Source: Alkalicoccus chagannorensis DSM 18086 (GTDB lineage Bacteria; Bacillota; Bacilli; Bacillales; Salisediminibacteriaceae). Taken from it: a stretch of DNA of 64,000 nucleotides. The stretch is taken from positions 49,402-113,401 of the forward strand of contig NZ_AUCK01000012.1 in the NCBI RefSeq assembly GCF_000429725.1, written 5' to 3'. Each line of letters begins with the position of its first letter. Within the stretch, counting starts at the first letter, position 1. Made by a program: the position numbers and the translations under genes. The notes beneath the pieces are model-generated. The model saw only the letters and a program-made list of their open reading frames with translations, did no database searches and was not told where the DNA came from. Of the stretch, positions 44,306-52,444 are shown one piece after another.

Positions 44306-45187
44306 CTAGTCGTCCAGTGCGTCCTCTTCTTCTATGACTTCCACGTCCTCCGGAGGCTCGAATAGATCTTCTTCCCAGGCCGGATCAAGGTCATAGTCGA
44401 GCACCTCCCGACTGCCAGGGTCGCCGCCCATACCGGTTCCGCCTTCTTCTTCCGCTGACTCCCGCTTCACCTCGAAAAAGGTGTCCGCGTCGAACCAGTA
44501 CGTCGAGACGAGGTCCTCTTCTTCCACGTCGATGCGATAGGTGTCCACGCCGTTGATTTCCTCTTCGCCGTCGAGCGTCAAGTCGGCTTCGTCCAGCAGC
44601 CTGTCGTACGTGTCAGCTTCCGAGGCCACGTCCCCTTGCGCGAAGGGTTCCCCGCGACTCGCTTCCGCTTCGCCCCGGTTATAGCTGATTTGATAGGCAG
44701 GATCCTCCTGGTCCGTAAAGCGGACGGCTTCGGGCCCTTCGATTTCCACCGGTTCCCCGTCTTCTTCACCATAGATCGTGTCCTGAACCTCCAGCCGTTC
44801 CCAGACCTCCCCGTCCTCCTCGATCATCCACACACGTTCTTCAATCATGAGGTCCGTCCCTCCTTCCGGCATGCCTTCTGCACTCTGGACCCCATTCATA
44901 TCTTCCATGTCTTCCTCCCGTTCATGCACCGTTTCCCTCTCCACATAGAAGCCGTCGATCTCTTCATACAGCGCAGCCGCTTCGTCGACGACCGTCTCCG
45001 CCGACGGCAGATCCTCGACTCCGTCATTCCCTGTGCCGTTGTCGTTTTCATTCGTATTCTCATTGCCGCAGGCGGCCAGGGCAAGCAGCACTGCTGCGGA
45101 GATGCCTGCTTTTCTAATCGTCGACACGCCTTTCTGTTCGATGCCCCCTCCATCCGGAGCCTCGCTGATATCTAGTTGCGTTTTCAT
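44306..45187 (-). CDS. Acidic lipoprotein, DUF6612/LppX-like fold, copy 2
   Basis: A 293-residue paralogue of the preceding lipoprotein. The alignment is clear at AVLLALAACGNENTNEND (lipobox), DLTLDGEEEINGVDTYRIDV, TYWFDADTFFEVKRES and the final ALFEPPEDVEV-like region. The signal peptide begins only at about residue 21 of this frame. A GTG at 45127 would give a normal lipoprotein signal but has no well-spaced ribosome site, so the start is uncertain. The acidic tether is shorter than in copy 1. Confidence 0.78.
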   Translation of the reverse strand: MKTQLDISEAPDGGGIEQKGVSTIRKAGISAAVLLALAACGNENTNENDNGTGNDGVEDLPSAETVVDEAAALYEEIDGFYVERETVHEREEDMEDMNGVQSAEGMPEGGTDLMIEERVWMIEEDGEVWERLEVQDTIYGEEDGEPVEIEGPEAVRFTDQEDPAYQISYNRGEAEASRGEPFAQGDVASEADTYDRLLDEADLTLDGEEEINGVDTYRIDVEEEDLVSTYWFDADTFFEVKRESAEEEGGTGMGGDPGSREVLDYDLDPAWEEDLFEPPEDVEVIEEEDALDD

Positions 45188-45366
45188 AACTAATTATTGT
45201 TCTTCCCCTAAATAAATCCATACAAACCTCACTCTTCCTTTGATGGAAGAGCGGCATCGCCATTTCCCTCAAAAAAGTTCTCATTGAATTCTCATACTGC
45301 GTTCATGATTTTCTTATTTCCGCGGCATACAATGAAACTATCCCAACACAAGAAAGGATGTATATC

Positions 45367-46254
45367 ATGAAGAAAGTTATTACTGGACTTACGGTCGTCA
45401 CGCTCCTCGCCGCCTGCGGTGGACTGGAGCAAGTCGATCCGGAAGAGAATACAGAGACGTCAACGGCAGCGGATACCACGAATGAGGACGTGAACGAGAA
45501 CGCGAACGAGACCGATGAGGAAGAAACGAATGAAGAACCAGCAGAAGAAAACAACGAGGATCCGGCGAACGAGGGGGAAGAGACGAACGACACCGCCTCG
45601 GATGATGCAGACGCGGGAAGCGTTGACGACGTCCATGAGTTCGATCTGCACATCGAATTCACCGACGATACCGAGTGGGAATTCGAATTTGAACGGGATG
45701 ATCTCGAGGACATGGAGATCGACAAAGCTGGAGAGACAACCACAGGCGAAGCCGCGCAGGCGGAAATAGAAGAGATGCTCGCCGGGGTCTCCATCACGAC
45801 GGAGCGTCCGCTGGAAGACATCATCACGGACGTACTCGAAGCGGCTGAAGCTCCGTTGGATGACGTGGAAGACGTCGACATCGAGATCCAGTATACGAGC
45901 GGAGAAGAAATCGTCATCGATCACGAAGGCCGGCACCAGGACAGCGGCGGAGACATTCAGGAATTCGACCTCGACATCGACTTCTTCAGCGGCGACGACC
46001 TTGAATTTGAGTACGAAGGCAGCGAAGCAGAAATCGAGCGCCGCGACGGATCCGAAGTCGAAGGCAGCAGCGCCGTCGAAGAAATCGAAGCCCTGCTGGA
46101 GAACATCTCCATCACGACAGACCGCACTATCTCCGACATGAAGCAGGAGATCACCGAAGCGCTCGACCTCGATCCGGACGACATCGAAGACATCGACGTC
46201 GACGTCGAATACAGCGGCGGCCAGACCGTGAAGTGGAAGTACGACAAAGAATAA
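45367..46254 (+). CDS. Lipoprotein with two YusW-like domains
   Basis: A 295-residue lipoprotein: lipobox LLAAC (Cys16), an acidic tether of about 70 residues, then two tandem copies of a YusW-like domain (about residues 88-180 and 195-292). Each copy runs from a strand pair (EFDLHIEF; EFDLDIDF) through EEIEALLENISITTDRT-type helices to DIEDIDVDVEYSGG. ATG 45367 follows AAAGGATG. Normal YusW proteins have one such domain, so this is an internal duplication. Predicted to be on the cell surface, function unknown. Confidence 0.82.
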   Translation: MKKVITGLTVVTLLAACGGLEQVDPEENTETSTAADTTNEDVNENANETDEEETNEEPAEENNEDPANEGEETNDTASDDADAGSVDDVHEFDLHIEFTDDTEWEFEFERDDLEDMEIDKAGETTTGEAAQAEIEEMLAGVSITTERPLEDIITDVLEAAEAPLDDVEDVDIEIQYTSGEEIVIDHEGRHQDSGGDIQEFDLDIDFFSGDDLEFEYEGSEAEIERRDGSEVEGSSAVEEIEALLENISITTDRTISDMKQEITEALDLDPDDIEDIDVDVEYSGGQTVKWKYDKE

Positions 46255-46623
46255 CGGTCTCCGAGACACCTTATTCAATATCAGTAGCTATCTCAAACAA
46301 GGCACTACCATATGAAATAATAAAGAACAGCCTGTCAGTGGAAGAAGTCCCTGGCAGGCTTTGGTTCGCGTAACCTCAAGATCACCCTCTGTAAGTCGCT
46401 GATGTTCTCATGAATAAGCGGTTAAAGCAACTGTATATTCTAACATCCCACTAAATTCATATACCGATTCATATAAAGCATGAATAGAGTGAACTGAAAT
46501 TTCTGGGTTTAACTTACCTTCCGTTACTACTCATGTAATAATGTTTTGTTCTACAGTTCATATTTGGTAAAAAAACAATTGTTTGGTAAAATATGCGCAT
46601 GTACTTTTTTAGGAGGAAAACTG
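46255..46623. other. Junction between host DNA and the Sir2-HerA island
   Basis: The first 100 bp resemble the host. A weak stem (46329-46360, AGCCTGTCAG with CTGGCAGGCT) may terminate the YusW gene. From about 46400 the sequence is AT-rich like the island. No gene, repeat or tRNA-type attachment site is visible. Confidence 0.5.
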
Positions 46624-47850
46624 TTGACAAAAAAATTATTAATTTCGAACTCAGATATCGTAGAGTATAGCGAAGCTGAAAATGAATATTATTTCAATGG
46701 TAAAGCATTAGATTCAAATGATAAAGAAAGAGAACAGAAGAATATGGAAGCTGAAAATAAAATCAGTGAGATTGTAAACAGGTTTCTAGGAAAACAATAT
46801 GAGAATACACTAGTTTTAACTGGTGCAGGGAGCTCTATTTTATCTAAAGATGATTCTAAACAAGAATTAAATCTTGAAAAAAATTCTGGTAAAACGGTCT
46901 ATGAAATTAGAAAAACTATAGAAGCTTGTTTAGACTTCGAACCAAAAGTTTATGATTTAAATGAAATAGCAGAATTGGCCAAGTATTCTCCCGATCAATA
47001 TGGGATTAATATCGAAGATTTATTATCAAAAGTATCTCAAGCAAGAGATTTTATCCCTGATGAAAAAAAGGACAAATTTGATAGGACTGTAGATGAAATA
47101 CAGAAAAACATTAAACAATTGTGTCAAATAGAATTGTCAAAACATCACAAACATGGAGAATTTGCTAACAAATTAATAGCCAAAAAGAATTCACATAGTA
47201 GAGCTAAAATTTTCACTACTAATTATGATACTCTATTTGAACAAGCCCTAAAAGAAGAAGGATTTATTCTTGTAGATGGATTCTCATATGAATTTCCACG
47301 GACATTTAATTCGAAATACTATGACTATGACTTCGTTATTAGAGGTGATAATAAAGTTATTGACGAACCGAATTTTGTCGACAAGGTAGTCCATCTTTAT
47401 AAAATACATGGGTCCATCGATTGGAAGCAAAATGAGAAAGACCAAATAGTTAAAGAAGAAGATACACAAAACGATGAATCGTTAATGATCTATCCTAGAC
47501 GAGCAAAATTTGAACAATCGTACGAGTCTCCTTATTTCGACTTGTTTGCACGATTTCAAGTGGAGCTCAGAAAATCAAAAACTCTATTAATAGTAATTGG
47601 TTTTAGTTTTGCCGATAAACATATAAAATCCATAGTTGAAAACGCCGTTATTACTAACTCTGAGCTTAGTATTCTAATTGTGAATCCGTCTATAGAAACA
47701 GATGGGTACAATGAATTTATCAGAAGAGCAGAGTCTTATAACAATGTAATGCTAGTGAATAAAACGTTTGAAGATTTTGTTGATTGCTTTCACAAACAAG
47801 AAGCTTATAGCAATGATCTATTCATCAAAGATGGTGACAAGAATGAGTAA
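46624..47850 (+). CDS. SIR2-family NADase of a Sir2-HerA defence system
   Basis: A 408-residue protein with a Sir2 fold: VLTGAGSS near residue 65, TTNYDTLFEQ near 200, HGSIDW near 262 and a C-terminal VIGFSFADKHIKSIV block typical of SIR2_2 anti-phage proteins. In Sir2-HerA systems this subunit degrades NAD when phage DNA is sensed. I start at TTG 46624, seven bases after AGGAGG; the longer frame reads through that site. It overlaps the HerA gene by eight bases. It is far more AT-rich than the flanking genes, a sign of transfer. Confidence 0.9.
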   Translation: MTKKLLISNSDIVEYSEAENEYYFNGKALDSNDKEREQKNMEAENKISEIVNRFLGKQYENTLVLTGAGSSILSKDDSKQELNLEKNSGKTVYEIRKTIEACLDFEPKVYDLNEIAELAKYSPDQYGINIEDLLSKVSQARDFIPDEKKDKFDRTVDEIQKNIKQLCQIELSKHHKHGEFANKLIAKKNSHSRAKIFTTNYDTLFEQALKEEGFILVDGFSYEFPRTFNSKYYDYDFVIRGDNKVIDEPNFVDKVVHLYKIHGSIDWKQNEKDQIVKEEDTQNDESLMIYPRRAKFEQSYESPYFDLFARFQVELRKSKTLLIVIGFSFADKHIKSIVENAVITNSELSILIVNPSIETDGYNEFIRRAESYNNVMLVNKTFEDFVDCFHKQEAYSNDLFIKDGDKNE

Positions 47851-49546
47851 GTATATTTTCGAACAAAAATTATTCTTAGGATTCGTTACTAAAGTTTCTA
47901 CGACTATGATTACAGCACATATTCCATCTTCAAAATATATCAGTAAATTTATTGATCTTGGAGATGAATTTCATGGGGGTCTTATTAATAGTTTTGTTGT
48001 GGTAGAGGGAGAACAGTATGGCTTTATTTGTAGAGTTCTTGGTATTGAGATCCCTGAGAAAGAAAGATTAGAAATCTCAACCGAAGCTCTTAAACAGCAA
48101 GATTTTCATCCCTTATTAAAACTGGAAGTACAAAGTATGTTCAGTTACAATAATTTAAACTTTATAAAGTCTTTAAGTGACCATCCAAATGTCGGAGCAA
48201 AAGTTTACATTGCCCGTGAAGAAGTAATAAATCTTTATCTCGAACAGGTAGAATTCAAAAAATACGATTTAAGAACAAGTAATTTCTCTACTCTTATTAG
48301 TAATGAAAATAGTGCAGTAGATTTTTCTTTGCAGAATATATTTAGTCGTCATGCTGCTATCGTTGGTACTACAGGGAGCGGAAAAAGCTGGACAACTGCT
48401 ACTCTAGTTGAAAATCTGATAGCTAATAGTCAAAAGATCATTTTATTAGATGCTACCGGTGAATACGATAATATAGCGAATCAATTTCATAATAACACTA
48501 CTATTGCTGCAGAACTGGGGCAAGACCATTACATCGATTATAAAAAACTAACTTTAGAAGATCTATTTTATTTAGTGAAACCTTCGGCAAGTGTACAATT
48601 CCCTAAATTAAAAGCCGCTGTGAAAAGTTTAAAATTGTTAAGAATGGCTGAAAACGAATTAAATGCTGAAAATTACGTAGAAGAAACAGCAGATGGCCGT
48701 AAAATTATAATTAAGCGCGGTAAACAGAAAGAGGCCTTGAATAAAATAGAATATAGATATGCCGATCGCTTAGAATTAAACGATTTAAATTTTGATATAA
48801 GAGCTCTGCCAGAACAAATGGAAAATGAATGCGTTTACGATACTGACCTTCATCGTCGAGAATTTTTCGGAAGTATAGATAATAATAGTCTTGGATTTTG
48901 TACAACATTAATCACAAGAATCAATGCATTGCTTAATAATCAATATTTCAAGAAAATATTCAATTTTATCGAGGATGACAATTTGAGTGATTTATTCGAA
49001 AAATTTGATGGTTTTTTAGATAATGATGAAAACTTACTTTACGTCAACATTCAAAATGTCCCTTTTTCTTTTGATCTTAGAGAAGTTGTAGCAGACACAC
49101 TAGCTCAAAAAACATTATCTATAGCAAGACAAGGACGGATGAAAGAAAGGCCATGTTTGCTGATTGTAGATGAAGCTCACCAGTTCATGAATAAATCTGT
49201 ATCTAATGATTTTGATAATTTTAAGCTAGAAGGCTTCGATATCATTGCAAAAGAAGGCAGGAAATATGGATTATTCCTGTGTTTAACTACTCAATTACCG
49301 AGAGACATTCCTTTTCGAACTTTAAGTCAAATAGGTACATTTATTGTGCATCGACTTATTAACCAAAGGGATAAAGAGATAATACAAAATTCATTACCAG
49401 TATCAAATCAAGATATTATAAATTCCTTACCCGAGTTAGGCCAAGGAGAAGTTATTCTATCTTCTATTGATGTTAAACAACCACTTACGTTGAAAGTTTC
49501 AAAACCCAGATGTGAACCAGATTCTAATACTCCATTATTTAAATGA
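47843..49546 (+). CDS. HerA-type ATPase of a Sir2-HerA defence system
   Basis: A 567-residue HerA/FtsK-like hexameric ATPase: N-terminal HAS-barrel region (residues 1-140), Walker A GTTGSGKSW near 175, Walker B LLIVDEAHQFM near 440, and LTTQLPRDIP with an arginine-finger region after it. It partners the preceding SIR2 protein. The start at ATG 47843 lies inside the end of the SIR2 gene. DNA is AT-rich. The coding sequence stops three bases before a gene that has lost its 5' end, so the island boundary is here. Confidence 0.92.
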   Translation: MSKYIFEQKLFLGFVTKVSTTMITAHIPSSKYISKFIDLGDEFHGGLINSFVVVEGEQYGFICRVLGIEIPEKERLEISTEALKQQDFHPLLKLEVQSMFSYNNLNFIKSLSDHPNVGAKVYIAREEVINLYLEQVEFKKYDLRTSNFSTLISNENSAVDFSLQNIFSRHAAIVGTTGSGKSWTTATLVENLIANSQKIILLDATGEYDNIANQFHNNTTIAAELGQDHYIDYKKLTLEDLFYLVKPSASVQFPKLKAAVKSLKLLRMAENELNAENYVEETADGRKIIIKRGKQKEALNKIEYRYADRLELNDLNFDIRALPEQMENECVYDTDLHRREFFGSIDNNSLGFCTTLITRINALLNNQYFKKIFNFIEDDNLSDLFEKFDGFLDNDENLLYVNIQNVPFSFDLREVVADTLAQKTLSIARQGRMKERPCLLIVDEAHQFMNKSVSNDFDNFKLEGFDIIAKEGRKYGLFLCLTTQLPRDIPFRTLSQIGTFIVHRLINQRDKEIIQNSLPVSNQDIINSLPELGQGEVILSSIDVKQPLTLKVSKPRCEPDSNTPLFK

Positions 49547-49549
49547 GGT

Positions 49550-50011
49550 ATGACCGCTGTTCAGGCAGACACGTACAACTGTGATGATTTTGACACAGGT
49601 CAAGAAGTCTGGGAATTCTGGGAAGAGAACGGGTATAGCTCCGAAAACGACCCGAACGGCCTTGATGGCGACAGCGACGGTGTCCCTTGTGAAGGCTTGA
49701 CGCTGGATGCTGGCCTGGAAGGACAGTTTCTTGCACACGACGATGAAATGACCGGCGGCGCAGAAGCTGAAGCCAATGCTGGCAACGACGCAAACAACAA
49801 CAATAACGATAATCATAACAACAACAACAACAATAACAACGACGCTGACCACAACGATAACAACGGCTATGCCGACAACAACCACAACGATGACGGCAAT
49901 GCGATGGCGGATACAGCCACATCCTATCCGACAGCAGCACTCTTCGGCCTGCTCGCAGCAGCAGCCGGCGGTGTGATGCTCATGAGACGCCGTCCAGAAG
50001 CAGTGAAGTAA
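49550..50011 (+). pseudogene. 5'-truncated excalibur-domain surface protein
   Basis: The 153-codon frame encodes an excalibur calcium-binding domain (YNCDDFDTGQEVWEFW, then DGDSDGVPCEGL), a long Asn/Asp linker, and a cell-wall sorting tail (SYPTAALFGLLAAAAGG, then RRR). No signal peptide or ribosome site precedes ATG 49550. The frame begins at AVQADTYNC, which looks like the end of a signal peptide, right where HerA ends. The sorting motif also reads MADTA where LPDTA-like is expected. I conclude that the island removed the gene's start. Confidence 0.75.
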
Positions 50012-50025
50012 CCCGCACGCCTTGA

Positions 50026-50061
50026 AGCACCCGCCCTGAAAAGGGGTCGGGTGCTTTTTTT
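50026..50061 (+). terminator. Terminator after the excalibur gene
   Basis: AGCACCCGCCC and GGGTCGGGTGCT pair, followed by TTTTTTT. It belongs to the host gene that was truncated. Confidence 0.9.
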
Positions 50062-50094
50062 CGTTCATAGGGGCCGTTCCCTGTGCTTGTGCTC

Positions 50095-50290
50095 GCGCGA
50101 AGCGGAGTGTCCGCTGCAAGGTTCTGAGTGACCGCTCTGCCCCGCTGAACGTCCGCTGCGCCTTGCTGAACGTCCGCCCAGCGCCTGAATGACCGCTGCT
50201 CGTCGCTGAGTGACCGCCCAGGCCCGCTGAACGTCCGCTCCCAGCCGCTGAACCGCCGCTTTCCCTCCCTGAACGTCCGAGCGTCGCCCC
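50095..50290. repeat. 21-bp-periodic GAGTGACCGC/GAACGTCCGC array
   Basis: Nine units, eight of 21 bp and one of 19 bp (GAACGTCCGCCCAG...), start with GAGTGTCCGC, GAGTGACCGC, GAACGTCCGC or GAATGACCGC. The order of unit types parallels the array at 4290-4482. This array lies between two co-directional genes rather than convergent ones. No gene is present between 50062 and 50484. Confidence 0.85.
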
Positions 50291-50484
50291 CCACCAAGGA
50301 CATCTCCACGCAGCCCTCCCTATGGTCCACATTCCACAACCAACCCCAGCAGCTATTTTGCCAAAATACTGACAACGAAAAGGAAATCCATTCCCATTTG
50401 GAAAAACCTATGATACAGTAAAACCACGAAAGGCAAGACGTTTTTCCGAAAAGACCAAGTCAAGAGGGGCACAGGAAGACTACC

Positions 50485-50736
50485 ATCAAACGATCGCTGA
50501 TGATTTTCGGTGCCCTGCTCCTCAGCAGCGTCATCGTTTCCCCTCTCCTCTCTCTGCTCGAAATACCGAGTTTAGAGACGATCGAAACCCTCTTCGGAGA
50601 AACTACCGTTCTCGCGGAAATCGTCCGCCAAGGCGGCATAGGAAAACGTCACGCCCCACAAAGGAGGTTACGATGGATAAAAGAAAAAAATGGCTCTGGT
50701 TTCTCGGAGCAGTGCTCCTCACCCTATTCCTTCTAG
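50485..50736 (+). pseudogene. Degenerate small membrane protein, first of a tandem pair
   Basis: The frame reads KRSLMIFGALLLSSVIVSPL then LEIPSLETIETLFGETTVLA, aligning with the protein at 50673 (GIPGFDALLTTVFGGNTMLA). The ribosome site AGGAAG is followed by ATC where a start codon is expected; the first ATG is 50500. After about 50 residues the resemblance ends and the frame runs into the next gene. It is probably a decaying paralogue, or an AUC-started small protein. Confidence 0.45.
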
Positions 50737-50909
50737 CTCCCCTGCGATCCGCCCTCGGCATCCCGGGTTTTGACGCTTTACTCACGACGGTCTTCGGCGG
50801 CAATACGATGCTTGCCGTTCTCTTTTCGCTGGCACTCGTGCTGATCCTTGTCCTTCCTCTTATCAGACGCTCGAAAAAAACAGAACCTTCGTCCTTCAAA
50901 GAAACGTAA
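50673..50909 (+). CDS. Small two-helix membrane protein
   Basis: A 78-residue protein with two hydrophobic helices (about 7-26 and 43-63) separated by a short loop, and charged ends (MDKRKKW... ...RRSKKTEPSSFKET). A strong ribosome site, AAAGGAGG, precedes ATG 50673 and a terminator follows directly. I recognise no family. The upstream paralogue suggests a gene pair. Length and topology would fit many small membrane regulators or toxins, but nothing points to one. Confidence 0.72.
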   Translation: MDKRKKWLWFLGAVLLTLFLLAPLRSALGIPGFDALLTTVFGGNTMLAVLFSLALVLILVLPLIRRSKKTEPSSFKET

Positions 50910-50936
50910 AGAGGCTGCCATGCCGGCAGCCTCTTC
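50909..50936 (+). terminator. Terminator of the small membrane protein gene
   Basis: AAGAGGCTGCC and GGCAGCCTCTT pair around ATGCC, starting at the stop codon. Confidence 0.85.
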
Positions 50937-51031
50937 TTGTTAGATGACAGCCACGCCGTCACCTCGTATAAAAAAGCACACATGCTCAGCAGCTAAAAAG
51001 AAGCACGCCCGATCGGCATGCTCCTCTCCTC

Positions 51032-51583
51032 TTACTGGTTGTCTTTTCGTACAATTTTGTCATCGCGGTACGCTTTCGCCCGTTCGTTTTCTTCCGGATC
51101 GCGGATGTACTGCTGCTCCTGCTGGACGATCTGCATCTCTTCCTGCGGCGTCATCTCTTCGACCGGCTTGTCCTCCACCGGACGGCCGTCCTGGTCGAGC
51201 TTCTTCTCCGGATGCGGCGCATCGTCGTGTACGAGCACGACGAACTTCTGGTCGGCCACATCATCAATCAGCTCCTCCGCTTTCTCCTTCGAGACACCGA
51301 GCTGATTCATGATCGCCATGCGGTGGTCCTTCTGCTCATCCTTGTCGTCCAGATTGAGCTTCGTCTTCAGCGATGAAAACAGGCCGTCGCCTTCCGTCGG
51401 CTTCGTGCTGAAGCGCTCTACGTTCACGCCGTACTTGAACGTCCGCGTATCCACTTCCGGATAATGATCCTTATCCACGATGATCGTGATCTTCGCCGGT
51501 TCCTGATGCTGCTTGTCGAGGTGATGCACCTTCTCCACGGCGTCTGCTTTCTGTCCGTAGACTCCGATAATCTTCGTATTCAT
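51032..51583 (-). CDS. YflT/GSP17M-type general stress protein
   Basis: A 183-residue protein whose first 115 residues match the YflT (general stress protein 17M) domain: TKIIGVYGQKADAVEKVHHL, TIIVDKDHYPEVD, and the helix GVSKEKAEELIDDVADQKFV with VVLVHDD. An acidic/Gln-rich tail of about 65 residues follows. Such proteins are often induced by general stress in Bacillus; I could not identify a convincing sigma-B promoter. ATG 51583 follows GAAGGAGGAATTCC. Confidence 0.85.
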   Translation of the reverse strand: MNTKIIGVYGQKADAVEKVHHLDKQHQEPAKITIIVDKDHYPEVDTRTFKYGVNVERFSTKPTEGDGLFSSLKTKLNLDDKDEQKDHRMAIMNQLGVSKEKAEELIDDVADQKFVVLVHDDAPHPEKKLDQDGRPVEDKPVEEMTPQEEMQIVQQEQQYIRDPEENERAKAYRDDKIVRKDNQ

Positions 51584-51650
51584 TGGAATTCCTCCTTCAG
51601 GAATGGTTTATCTATCCTTTCCATTCCCCGCGAATCCCTGAAAGCAAACA

Positions 51651-52391
51651 TCAGCGCGCCGCGACCGCCTCCAGCAGGTCCTCCCAGTTGCCGTAGGCTT
51701 CGATAAAGCCATCCGCATCATACAGCAGGAACTGCGGCAGCGGATCGAGCTCCTCTTCCACCTGGAAAAACGCCACACTATCCTCCAGCAGCAGCGACGC
51801 GCGCGCCGTATCATCCGACGCAGCAGCCGCAATCTCCCGGTGGAAATGCGACCGGTTCACGCCATAGTTACGATCCAGGCCGCTCCCCGCCTCTGCCGTA
51901 ATCAAACCGAGCAGCGGCGACTCCCCGGACGGCAGCAGGTTCGCCGTGACGAACGCATGAAAATGCTCCATCCCAAGCTCCTCCACCACCAGCTCTTCTG
52001 CACGCACCGCCGGCAGCAGCGACTGATCCCGCATGATGTAGCCATCCCGGTCCGACCGCACCTCCCGCTCGAACGGCTCCGACGTGCGCACCAGCACCTC
52101 CTGCTCCATGTAACGCTCCAGGCCGCTGTCCGCAAACGCCAGCTCCTCCCCGGACGCCGTCACCACACGCGTCTCCTCATCGATAACTACCTGATACGCC
52201 TCCACCTCATAGTCCGACCAGTCCCCCGCACTATCCTGGCGCGCATCGACCGTTTCCCCGTGCAGATCATCCTCCACGAACACCACCAGCGGACGCCCCT
52301 CCCCCGCCGTGCCGAGGCTCACCCCGTCGATCTCATCCACCTCGTCGGACTGGCATCCTATAAGCAAACCAAGCAGCAGCAGCCACCGCAT
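51651..52391 (-). CDS. Unknown lipoprotein, possibly thioredoxin-like
   Basis: A 246-residue protein with a short lipoprotein signal (MRWLLLLGLLIGC, Cys13) and an acidic mature part. I do not recognise a family. RPLVVFVEDDLHGETVDARQ near the N-terminus and the end LPQFLLYDADGFIEAYGNWE resemble the first and last strands of a thioredoxin fold, but there is no CxxC motif. ATG 52391 follows GGAGAGATGC. It is 53 bp after the chemotaxis receptor gene in the same direction. Confidence 0.65.
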   Translation of the reverse strand: MRWLLLLGLLIGCQSDEVDEIDGVSLGTAGEGRPLVVFVEDDLHGETVDARQDSAGDWSDYEVEAYQVVIDEETRVVTASGEELAFADSGLERYMEQEVLVRTSEPFEREVRSDRDGYIMRDQSLLPAVRAEELVVEELGMEHFHAFVTANLLPSGESPLLGLITAEAGSGLDRNYGVNRSHFHREIAAAASDDTARASLLLEDSVAFFQVEEELDPLPQFLLYDADGFIEAYGNWEDLLEAVAAR

Positions 52392-52444
52392 GCGGCATCT
52401 CTCCTTCCGGTTCTCATTATACCGGAATCTGCTGTCGATTTCCT

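Noticed and set aside
46546..46623. Longer N-terminus of the SIR2 protein starting at 46546
   Set aside because: The extra codons read through the AGGAGG site that serves TTG 46624 and have no ribosome site of their own.
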